DNA from: Herpetosiphon geysericola
GTDB taxonomy: Bacteria; Chloroflexota; Chloroflexia; Chloroflexales; Herpetosiphonaceae
NCBI RefSeq assembly: GCF_001306135.1
Contig: NZ_LGKP01000007.1
Location: 98,091 to 162,090, forward strand
Reading direction: 5' to 3'
Length of the DNA stretch: 64,000 nt
Shown here: positions 57,553 through 64,000 of the stretch, piece after piece
Layout of the letters: every line of letters starts with the position of its first letter
How positions within the stretch are numbered: the first letter of the stretch is position 1
The notes under the pieces: model-generated
Told to the model about the DNA's origin: nothing
Databases searched by the model: none
The model's input: only the letters and a program-made list of their open reading frames with translations
Program-made: the position numbers and the translations under genes

Positions 57553-58263
57553 ATGAGCCAACCGCAAGCTGCTGCACGAATTTTGGTTGTCGAGGATGAA
57601 AAAGAAATTGCTGGCTATTTGCGGCGAGGTTTGGCCTTCGAAGGGTTTACAGTCGAGGTAGCACACGATGGGCCAACCGGCATTGCCGCCGCCCGCGAAC
57701 GCCCCGCCGATCTGGTGATTCTCGATATTATGTTGCCAGGCATGGATGGTTTTGAGGTTTGTCGGCGTTTGCGCGCTGGCAGCGATGTGCCAATTATTAT
57801 GCTTACCGCTAAAGAAACGGTGCCCGACCGCGTGATGGGCTTGGAAAGTGGCGCCGACGATTATTTGATCAAGCCCTTTGCCTTTGAAGAGTTGCTTGCT
57901 CGCATTCGCGCATTGCTGCGCCGCCATGTTGCGCGCACCGAAGGCCCGGTCGTGCTCCAAGTTAATGGCTTAGAGATGAACACTGCTTCGCGCGAGGTTA
58001 CAATTGCTGGGCGCGCAGTGCAACTCACCGCCAAAGAATACGAACTGCTCGAATTATTTATGCGCCATCCAGGCCAAGTGCTGACCCGCGATGTGATTTA
58101 CGATCGGGTTTGGGGCTATGATTTTGGCGGCGAATCGAATATCATTGAAGTCTATGTGCGCTATTTGCGCCAAAAACTCGAAGAATCGGGCGAAGGCCGC
58201 ATGCTGCACACCGTGCGCGGCGCTGGCTATATTTTACGTGAACAACCCTACGGTGAACGATGA
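57553..58263 (+). CDS. OmpR/PhoB-family response regulator
   Basis: The 236-aa protein has a receiver domain (DEKE acidic pair, the phospho-acceptor in [10 protein letters not shown] in IKPF) and a winged-helix DNA-binding domain ([30 protein letters not shown] split at its turn). The ATG at 57553 follows AAGGAG. Its last bases overlap the kinase start as ATGA. Target genes are unknown. Confidence 0.95.
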   Translation: MSQPQAAARILVVEDEKEIAGYLRRGLAFEGFTVEVAHDGPTGIAAARERPADLVILDIMLPGMDGFEVCRRLRAGSDVPIIMLTAKETVPDRVMGLESGADDYLIKPFAFEELLARIRALLRRHVARTEGPVVLQVNGLEMNTASREVTIAGRAVQLTAKEYELLELFMRHPGQVLTRDVIYDRVWGYDFGGESNIIEVYVRYLRQKLEESGEGRMLHTVRGAGYILREQPYGER

Positions 58264-59732
58264 CCCTACGCTATCGGCTAACCTTCATTTCTGTCGCCTT
58301 TATGACCCTTGGATTGCTCATCCTAGGGTTGACGCTCTATTCTGCTGAACGGGCGATTTTGCTCAATGGCGTGCGCGATGATTTAGTGCGGGCTACCAAC
58401 CAAATTCAAAGCCAATATGCCCAAGCCAAAAAGCCGCTTGAGCGCTATTTCAGCGGCACGAGCATCTCGTTGTTGCCTGTGCCAAACGAAGATTTTGAGG
58501 GTTCGCCGATTTCGGTTGCGGTCTTTTATCCCAATGGCGTGCGCTTGGCTGCAACTCCAGCGTTTATGGGCGAAGGCCCAAGCCTCGATAGCACTGAATT
58601 GGCTTCGGCGCTCGAAAAAAATTCAGTTATGAGCACCAAACCATCGGCCTATGGTCGCACCATGCAGGTGGTTTCGCCATTAACCTTCGATAACACGGTG
58701 GTTGGTGTGTTGGTGGCTAGCCAATCGTTGCGCACGGTTGATCGTGCCTTGGATACCTTGTCGTTGGTGTTTCTGATTGCTGGCTCGCTGACGATTGTGC
58801 TGATGTACCTTGGCATTAGTCAAATTACCAAGCGCGGCCTCCGCCCAATTGATATGATTGCCAACACTGCCGAGCAAATTGTGCGCGCCGAAGATTTGAG
58901 CCGCCGGATCGCTGTGGCCAATCCCCACGATGAGCTTGGTCGGCTCGCCACCATCACCAACGATTTGCTGGCGCGCATGGAAGGTTTGTTCAACACTCAA
59001 AAACGGCTCACCGCCGACGTTTCCCACGAATTGCGCACGCCGCTGGCTGCCATGCGCGGCAATCTCGAAGTGCTACGCCGTGGCGCAATGCACAACCCCG
59101 AATTGCTCAGCGAATCGCTCAGCGACTTAGAACGCGAAGTTGTGCGTTTGAATCGCTTGGTCAACGACCTATTATTTTTGGCTCAAACTGAGGCTGGCGT
59201 GCAAATGCGTAGCGAGCCAGTCGAGCTTGATACCTTGATTTTGGAAGTATTTCGCGAATTGCGCCCACTCGCCGAGCATGTCAAGCTGCAAATTGGCAGC
59301 GAAGATCAAGCAACGGTTATTGGCGATCGCGACCGCCTCAAGCAAGCAATGCTCAATCTGGCCTATAACGCAATTCAACATACGCCCGATGATGGCACAG
59401 TCACCCTCAGTTTGGAACGAGTTGGCCGCGAGGTGGCACTGCGGGTGCAAGATACTGGCGAGGGGATTCCTGCCGATGTGTTGCCCCATATCTTCCAACG
59501 TTTCTATCGCGCCGACAAATCGCGGGTACGCAAGGGCGGCGGGGCTGGGATTGGGCTGGCAATCGTCAAATGGATTACCGATGCCCATCGGGGCACAATC
59601 GAAGTTCGATCAAACGTTGGCGAAGGCAGTATGTTCACCTTGTGGCTGCCCTTAGCACCAGCCACCGATCGGCTGCTTACTAGCCAGCTGCGCGATTCGC
59701 CATCGCAACCATTGCCCGTTATTCGGCAATAA
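58260..59732 (+). CDS. HAMP-containing sensor histidine kinase
   Basis: The 490-aa protein has two membrane helices (about 10-28 and 165-185), a sensor region of about 135 residues, a HAMP linker, the HisKA domain with phospho-His in [10 protein letters not shown], and HATPase blocks (N in [35 protein letters not shown]). It phosphorylates the regulator encoded just upstream. The ligand is not known. Confidence 0.95.
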   Translation: MTLRYRLTFISVAFMTLGLLILGLTLYSAERAILLNGVRDDLVRATNQIQSQYAQAKKPLERYFSGTSISLLPVPNEDFEGSPISVAVFYPNGVRLAATPAFMGEGPSLDSTELASALEKNSVMSTKPSAYGRTMQVVSPLTFDNTVVGVLVASQSLRTVDRALDTLSLVFLIAGSLTIVLMYLGISQITKRGLRPIDMIANTAEQIVRAEDLSRRIAVANPHDELGRLATITNDLLARMEGLFNTQKRLTADVSHELRTPLAAMRGNLEVLRRGAMHNPELLSESLSDLEREVVRLNRLVNDLLFLAQTEAGVQMRSEPVELDTLILEVFRELRPLAEHVKLQIGSEDQATVIGDRDRLKQAMLNLAYNAIQHTPDDGTVTLSLERVGREVALRVQDTGEGIPADVLPHIFQRFYRADKSRVRKGGGAGIGLAIVKWITDAHRGTIEVRSNVGEGSMFTLWLPLAPATDRLLTSQLRDSPSQPLPVIRQ

Positions 59733-59739
59733 CGATATT

Positions 59740-59812
59740 TTAACCGCGAAGAACGCGAAGGACACGAAGTAATTAACCTTAGTGGTTCTTCGTGTCCTTC
59801 GTGGTTAACTCG
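59740..59812. repeat. Nonamer repeat forming a 14-bp hairpin between convergent genes
   Basis: Arms 59756-59769 and 59788-59801 are perfect inverted copies. It lies between the kinase gene and metG and may terminate both. Confidence 0.75.
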
Positions 59813-59827
59813 TTATTCTATCCGATC

Positions 59828-61552
59828 CTACTCGGTTGGTAATTCGAGCTTTTTGAACAGCACGCTTGGCGCTGCTAGCTCGCGGCCCGCTGGCAGATCG
59901 CTCCATTCCCAGCGCCCAACCCATGTGCTTGGTTCGCAGGTGAGCACTTCGTGGCTGTGCTGGCTTTCTTGGCGTTCTTCAAACAGCAATGGTCCAGCCA
60001 AATAGCCTTCGTTGCCCAAGAGTTCATGCAATTTTTGGCTGGTGAATGGCAAAAATGGCGTGAATAAGGTGCGCAAATTATTAATTGCTTGCAAAGCAAC
60101 ATACAAAATCGTGCCACCCCGCTCGCGATCAGTTTTGAGCACTTTCCATGGTTCTTGGCTAGCCAAATATTCGTTGACCGACCGCGCCGCTGCCATCGTG
60201 GCAATCAAGGCTGCTTTGAAATGCGCTAGCTCCAATTCCTTGCCAACGGTTTCAAAGGCGTTGCGCACCGTTGCCAAAGCTGCTTCATCTTCGGCGGTCA
60301 GGGCTTGCGGTGTTGGCACATGGCCAAAATTCTTGTGGGTAATGGAAAGCACCCGATTGACCAAATTGCCCCACGTTGCAACCAATTCCTCGTTGTTGCG
60401 GCGAATAAATTCGCTCAACGACCACTCGGTGTCCGAGGTTTCGGGGCCAGCAATTACCAAGAAATAGCGCAACGGATCGGGATCATATTGGGCTAAAAAT
60501 TCGCCAACAAACGGGATGCTATTACCTTCAGCCCGTGATGATGAGATTTTCTCGCCGCCTGCCAAGGTCAAAAATTCGCTGCTGACCACTTCATAGGGCA
60601 ATTCCAGCTCGCCATGGCCAATCAGCATGGCTGGCCAAATCACGCTATGGAACACAATGTTGTCTTTGCCCATAAAGTAGTAATGCCGGGCCTCTGGGTT
60701 GAGCCACCACTCGCGCCAAGCCTCAGGTCGCCCAACCTTGGTCGCCCATTCAACTGCTGCCGAAAGATAGCCAATGACTGCATCAAACCAAACGTAAATC
60801 CGCTTGCTATCGAATTCGTCGCCCTCGACCGGAATTGGCACGCCCCAAGTCAAGTCGCGAGTAATTGCGCGGGCTGGCACTTCTTCAAGCAAGCCCAACG
60901 AAAAGCGTTTTACATTTGGGCGCCAATGGTCTTGGCTTGAAATCCATTCGCGCAAACGATCAACAAAGGCTGGCAAATCCAAGAAAAAGTGTTTGGTTGG
61001 CTTAAAGATTGGGGTTGCGCCGCTCAAGGTCGAACGTGCCTCAATCAAATCGACTGGATCAAGCTGCTTGCCACAGTTATCGCATTGATCGCCGCGCGCT
61101 TTATCGTAGCCACAATGTGGGCAGGTGCCTTCGACGTAGCGGTCGGGCAAAAAGCGCTTGTCTGCCTCGCTATAGGTGCCAATCATTTCTTTGGTAAAAA
61201 TATAGCCTTTTTCCTGCAAGCGGGTGAAAAATGCTTGGGTTATTTGGTAATGGTTTTCGGTCGATGTCCTAGTAAATAAATCATACGACAAGCCCAAATC
61301 GCGCAGGTTATTGCGAATTTCAGCATTGTAGAAATCGGTTACTTCGCGGGGCGTTTTGCCCTCGCGATCAGCACGCACCGTAATGGGCGTGCCATGATCG
61401 TCGGTGCCGCTGACCATCAAAACATTGTTTCCGACCAAGCGTTGATAGCGGGCAAAAACATCGCTCGGCACCCCAAAGCCTGCAACATGGCCAAGGTGAC
61501 GCGCGCCTGAGGCATACGGCCAGGCTACCGCCACTAAAATATTTTTTGACAT
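59828..61552 (-). CDS. metG: Methionyl-tRNA synthetase
   Basis: The 574-aa class I enzyme has the HIGH-type motif HLGH (19-22), a zinc knuckle ([13 protein letters not shown]), the KMSKS-type motif KISSS, and an anticodon-binding C-terminal helical domain. It charges tRNA-Met. There is no C-terminal dimerisation (tRNA-binding) domain, as in shorter MetRS forms. The ATG at 61552 has AAGGATG upstream. A terminator hairpin lies just 30 bases before it, downstream of a 41-aa ORF. Confidence 0.95.
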   Translation of the reverse strand: MSKNILVAVAWPYASGARHLGHVAGFGVPSDVFARYQRLVGNNVLMVSGTDDHGTPITVRADREGKTPREVTDFYNAEIRNNLRDLGLSYDLFTRTSTENHYQITQAFFTRLQEKGYIFTKEMIGTYSEADKRFLPDRYVEGTCPHCGYDKARGDQCDNCGKQLDPVDLIEARSTLSGATPIFKPTKHFFLDLPAFVDRLREWISSQDHWRPNVKRFSLGLLEEVPARAITRDLTWGVPIPVEGDEFDSKRIYVWFDAVIGYLSAAVEWATKVGRPEAWREWWLNPEARHYYFMGKDNIVFHSVIWPAMLIGHGELELPYEVVSSEFLTLAGGEKISSSRAEGNSIPFVGEFLAQYDPDPLRYFLVIAGPETSDTEWSLSEFIRRNNEELVATWGNLVNRVLSITHKNFGHVPTPQALTAEDEAALATVRNAFETVGKELELAHFKAALIATMAAARSVNEYLASQEPWKVLKTDRERGGTILYVALQAINNLRTLFTPFLPFTSQKLHELLGNEGYLAGPLLFEERQESQHSHEVLTCEPSTWVGRWEWSDLPAGRELAAPSVLFKKLELPTE

Positions 61553-61582
61553 ACACACATCCTTAAAACAAACCGAGGGCAA

Positions 61583-61610
61583 CAAAAAACCGAGCACACG
61601 TCGCCCGGTT
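61583..61610 (-). terminator. Terminator hairpin in the metG 5' region
   Basis: On the minus strand AACCGGGC (61603-61610) pairs with GCTCGGTT (61588-61595), one G-U, followed by TTTTG. It lies between the 41-aa ORF and metG. Confidence 0.7.
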
Positions 61611-61638
61611 GCGTGATTCAACGAGGTGGGCGCATCTT

Positions 61639-61764
61639 CTAGTTGGCGGGAAGGCCCGCCATGAAGCCGCCAGCGGTAAGGCGAATCCCAGCCCATAGCC
61701 AAAAATCGGCTGCTGCTTGCGCCGCTTCTGGGGAAGTTTTGGCTGTGCGTTGCAATGGTTGCAT
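61639..61764 (-). CDS. Small ORF (41 aa) upstream of metG
   Basis: The ATG at 61764 has GAGGAA five bases upstream. The peptide begins [16 protein letters not shown] and ends in a hydrophobic, Gly-rich run ([19 protein letters not shown]). It could be a tiny membrane protein or a leader peptide. A -10-like TACAAT at 61790-61795 (minus) precedes it, and a terminator hairpin follows before metG. It has few Met codons, so classical Met attenuation is not suggested. Coding status rests on ribosome site, promoter and terminator, not homology. Confidence 0.5.
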   Translation of the reverse strand: MQPLQRTAKTSPEAAQAAADFWLWAGIRLTAGGFMAGLPAN

Positions 61765-61789
61765 TTGGGTTCCTCGCCTACGTAGCCCC

Positions 61790-61827
61790 ATTGTACCACA
61801 CTGGCTGGTTGGACGCATAGGCCTATG
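61790..61827 (-). promoter_or_regulatory. Possible promoter and 12-bp palindrome upstream of the small ORF
   Basis: TACAAT on the minus strand (61790-61795) and the perfect palindrome CATAGGCCTATG (61816-61827) just upstream. The -35 is weak. Confidence 0.4.
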
Positions 61828-61830
61828 GGA

Positions 61831-62042
61831 GTAGAGCAAAGAGCATAGAACATAGAAAAGGATGAAATACCAAATCAAAAGTCAGAAGGCAGAAATCAAA
61901 AATCAGCAAGTTGAAATTTAACGCAGAGGCGCAGAGGGATGATGGCTATAGGCTATAGAAATCATAATCTGGGTCAATCGGTGGCATCTGTGGCGAAAAA
62001 TCGGCGCTTCGTGCCCTTCGTGGATCAACATTATGCTCTATG
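61831..62042. repeat. Heptamer and nonamer repeat block
   Basis: AGCATAG/AACATAG heptamers, 'agtcagaaggcagaaatcaaa' words, and CTTCGTG units. No gene. It ends at an IS-end-like sequence at 62043. Confidence 0.75.
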
Positions 62043-62068
62043 TGTAATGGTTCATCACATTAACCACC
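62043..62068 (+). mobile_element. Solo IS-end-like sequence
   Basis: TGTAATGGTTCATCACATTA... at 62043-62068 matches the right end of the IS (63259-63284, inverted) at 23 of 26 positions by eye. It is preceded by the same heptamer words as the IS left end at 62295. Confidence 0.55.
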
Positions 62069-62079
62069 AGCATTCTTTT

Positions 62080-62142
62080 CCACCCTTCCGTCCCGCCAGC
62101 GGGAAACGCAGGGGGCTTTAATCCCCCTGCACCCCCTCAAGG
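62080..62142 (-). repeat. Dispersed two-hairpin repeat, copy 3
   Basis: GCAGGGGG (62108-62115) pairs with CCCCCTGC (62123-62130). It matches 51146-51214 closely in the opposite orientation. Confidence 0.85.
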
Positions 62143-62346
62143 ACAATTCGTGACCGAACCGCATCCATTGATGACCCTGCGGATGCGTGGTGGACAGCGA
62201 AAACCAACCCTTGGGATAGAGTTGCGATGCGGGAATGCTGCGGTTGCTAACGCAATAAACCAGTACCGCTATGCTCTATGTTCTATGCTCTATGTGTAAT
62301 GATACAATAGGTTAGCGATCATATTCGTGTCCATCGTGGAGGCCCT

Positions 62347-62718
62347 ATGGGAATACACCGCAATGCCGCGCTGACGGTACGCCAACGGCAAGAACTGCAA
62401 CGCCTGCGCCGTGAGGAGGGCTGGACGATTGCCCGCTTAGCCACCCATTTTCGGGTCAATCGGAGTACCGTCTTCCGCTGGATTCATCGTGACCATCCCG
62501 ATGACCGCTCCTCAGCCCCCAACCACCATGGCCGGATCGTCGTCACCGACGCCTATCGTACGGCCGTGCTCACCTATCGCGATGCGAACCCGCATCACGG
62601 AACCCAGCGCATCGCCCATGAACTCCAGGCCCAGTTTCCAACCGCCAATAACGCGACCATCTGGCGGATTTTGCATGCCGCTGGCCGGATCGGATCATGC
62701 CCCAAAAAAAACGGGTAG
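62347..62718 (+). CDS. Transposase N-terminal frame (helix-turn-helix)
   Basis: The 123-aa product has a helix-turn-helix (RREEGWTIARLATHFRVNRSTVFRW) and a linker (RDANPHHGTQRIAHEL) as in two-frame or IS481/IS3-like transposases. It ends at TAG 62716-62718. The run A AAA AAC at 62706-62712 fits the canonical X XXY YYZ -1 slippery heptamer in this frame, so a fraction of ribosomes should continue in the second frame to give about 309 aa. Confidence 0.8.
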   Translation: MGIHRNAALTVRQRQELQRLRREEGWTIARLATHFRVNRSTVFRWIHRDHPDDRSSAPNHHGRIVVTDAYRTAVLTYRDANPHHGTQRIAHELQAQFPTANNATIWRILHAAGRIGSCPKKNG

Positions 62719-63275
62719 CGTGGCATATTCCGGTGGGACGGCATCGGGTGCAATTGGATATTCAGGAATTACCCGCGATTCAGGGGCAGCATGGACGGGA
62801 ATACAAAATCAGCGTGATTCACCTGCGGACGCGGATCAAATATTCCGAAATCCATCCGACCCAAACCAGCGCCGTGATTGCGAGGGTGCTTGCCCAAGCC
62901 GTGACGCGGGTCCCGCCCTTCCATCTGGTGGTGACCGACAATGCCATGATGTTCACCATGGCGTATACCGCCCATCCGCAGCGGGTCACGGCCTTTGAAC
63001 GGATGGTGCGGCACTTGGGATTACGCCATTGGCGGATACCGCGCCGTGCGCCGTGGCGGAACGGGTTTATTGAACGGAGTAACCGGACGGATAACGAGGA
63101 GTGTTTCCATCGGCAGCAGTTCGTATCCTCGGAAGAACGGCGGTATGTCCATCGGTTGTGGGAAATGAGCTATAACACCCGGCGACCGCATCAGGGTCTT
63201 GGGGGTGAAACCCCCGATGCGGTGTTTCGTCGCGAGTATGCGCGGGATACCAACATTCGGTTGTTAATGTTATGA
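62697..63275 (+). CDS. Transposase catalytic frame (rve/DDE domain)
   Basis: The frame lies at -1 relative to the first. It shows the rve-type DDE set: QLDIQELPAI (first Asp), VVTDNAMMF (second Asp) and WRNGFIERSNRT (Glu), followed by YNTRRPHQGLGG. The ATG at 62697 sits just before the slippery site, so independent initiation is possible, but the main product is probably the frameshift fusion with the upstream frame. The DDE set is intact, so it could be active. Confidence 0.82.
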   Translation: MPQKKRVAWHIPVGRHRVQLDIQELPAIQGQHGREYKISVIHLRTRIKYSEIHPTQTSAVIARVLAQAVTRVPPFHLVVTDNAMMFTMAYTAHPQRVTAFERMVRHLGLRHWRIPRRAPWRNGFIERSNRTDNEECFHRQQFVSSEERRYVHRLWEMSYNTRRPHQGLGGETPDAVFRREYARDTNIRLLML

Positions 63276-63303
63276 AACATTACATCTATACGCTTGATGT
63301 GAG

Positions 63304-64000
63304 TTAGGCTTCTTTAAGAATGGTGAAGGTGAGCACATCGATCCCAAAGCGTGCACGCAACACGGCTTTTAAGACCAGATGGGTCACCTTGCTCGCAATA
63401 CGGGTCGCCAAGCCTTCTACGGTTTTGGCCAACAAGCGCTCGACATGCCGTCCGGTGTTTTGCAGTTCATGAAACGTCCCTTCGATCCGTTCACGGATCG
63501 ACCCGAGGAGCGCATCAAATGGCGCGGGATTCCGTCGTTGATTGTGGCGTTTGGCCGTCCAGATGCGATTCGTAGTCGTGTTCCGCACCGCCTGCTGCCA
63601 TTGTTGACCAAGAAAGCCTTTATCCGCCCAGACATCGGCATTCGTGATTCGGTCGAGTAGTTCGTCCGCAGCGGCTCGCTCATCGGTATGGGCAGGAACG
63701 AGATCATAGGCGACGGGAATGCCATCCAGGGTCGTGAGCATGACCAGTTTATAGCCAAAATAATGCAATTTGCGGCTAACACAGTACCCATAGCTGGCAC
63801 TGCCAGCAAAATCGCTGCGGGTTTTGGGGCGGGCATACCCAACCACGGGAATCGGTTTGGTATCCAGAATGACCTGCGGACGAGTAATGGTTGCCCAGGA
63901 GCGGAGCCACGACTGGCGTAATGGTTCAAGCAGGCCACACAGGCGGCGAGCATGACGATTGAATTGGCTTTGATGCGGCAGGGTCGGAAATAAATCGGCA
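63304..64000 (-). CDS. IS982-family transposase, partial
   Basis: The frame is open from the window edge (in frame at 63999) to a stop at 63304, about 231 residues. It has the family blocks LFPTLPHQSQFNRHAR, VILDTKPIPV (first Asp), YFGYKLVMLTTLDGIPVAY, VWADKGFLG (second Asp) and RERIEGTFHELQNTGRHVERL (Glu). The N-terminus is outside the window. A GTG at 63846 is not the real start, since homologous sequence continues upstream. Its 3' end lies only 20 bases from the end of the adjoining IS. Confidence 0.85.
   Translation of the reverse strand, partial: ADLFPTLPHQSQFNRHARRLCGLLEPLRQSWLRSWATITRPQVILDTKPIPVVGYARPKTRSDFAGSASYGYCVSRKLHYFGYKLVMLTTLDGIPVAYDLVPAHTDERAAADELLDRITNADVWADKGFLGQQWQQAVRNTTTNRIWTAKRHNQRRNPAPFDALLGSIRERIEGTFHELQNTGRHVERLLAKTVEGLATRIASKVTHLVLKAVLRARFGIDVLTFTILKEA

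Larger units (their letters stand above)
62295..63284 (+). mobile_element. Insertion sequence with two-frame DDE transposase
   Basis: About 990 bp bounded by TGTAATG (62295-62301) and CATTACA (63278-63284). The ends match beyond 7 bases only partly. CTAT occurs on both flanks (62290-62293 and 63286-63289), a possible 4-bp target duplication if the ends are shifted by one base. It carries two overlapping transposase frames. The rve-like DDE domain suggests the IS481/IS3-like group. Confidence 0.7.

Noticed and set aside
61553..61640. T-box or SAM riboswitch upstream of metG
   Set aside because: I found no GGTGG-type antiterminator pairing element, no specifier loop and no SAM-box pattern. Only a terminator hairpin and a short ORF are visible.
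63844..63846. GTG start for the IS982 transposase
   Set aside because: Transposase-like sequence continues in frame upstream to the window edge, so the gene is longer.

Overview
The window looks like chromosomal DNA of a filamentous Chloroflexota bacterium, most probably Herpetosiphon or a close relative. This rests on gene content, base composition that looks roughly balanced by eye, AGGAGG-type ribosome binding sites, and intergenic regions full of short tandem repeats with 7- and 9-base periods. The genus name is inference; no search was possible.

Layout. 1-15.5 kb holds housekeeping and metabolic genes: the end of a threonine aldolase gene, a degenerate M24 protein, galT, a Gfo/Idh/MocA oxidoreductase, a DUF255 thioredoxin-fold protein, NAD kinase, an ATP-grasp protein, a TPR protein with an acidic tail, a CPBP membrane protease, miaB and a secreted DUF4832-like protein. 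16-19.7 kb holds hflX and a molybdopterin oxidoreductase. 19.9-25.1 kb holds the most notable locus: a sigma factor divergent from a BTAD/AfsR-type regulator, followed tightly by a 197-aa protein whose N-terminus resembles a borosin-binding domain and a methyltransferase closely resembling split-borosin alpha-N-methyltransferases. This is a candidate peptide-backbone N-methylated RiPP cluster with an unusually large, folded-looking substrate protein.

25.4-35.5 kb holds malQ, a small membrane protein, an NHL-repeat lipoprotein translationally coupled to a membrane SpoIIE-type phosphatase, an N-acetylmuramoyl-alanine amidase, a beta-propeller lipoprotein whose start is buried in a long hairpin, and an M32 carboxypeptidase. 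35.8-41 kb holds two UPF0104/LPG-synthase-like membrane proteins, each coupled to a partner (an FAD amine-oxidase-like protein; a FlgD-type lipoprotein), and a 51-aa gene with a near-consensus promoter. 41.1-45.9 kb is a complete sulfonate-sulfur set in the order ssuE-A-D-C-B, split by a repeat block between ssuD and ssuC. 46-57.3 kb holds membrane proteins, a phosphoesterase, MarR/VOC and AraC genes, tRNA-Glu with clear promoter and terminator, an exonuclease-WYL fusion, a YbaK deacylase, a YihY protein followed by a 57-aa proline-rich peptide, and two coupled AI-2E transporters. 57.5-61.8 kb holds a two-component system, metG, and a 41-aa ORF upstream of metG.

The last 1.7 kb is mobile: an IS with two overlapping reading frames joined by a canonical -1 slippery site, directly abutting an IS982-type transposase gene that runs off the window.
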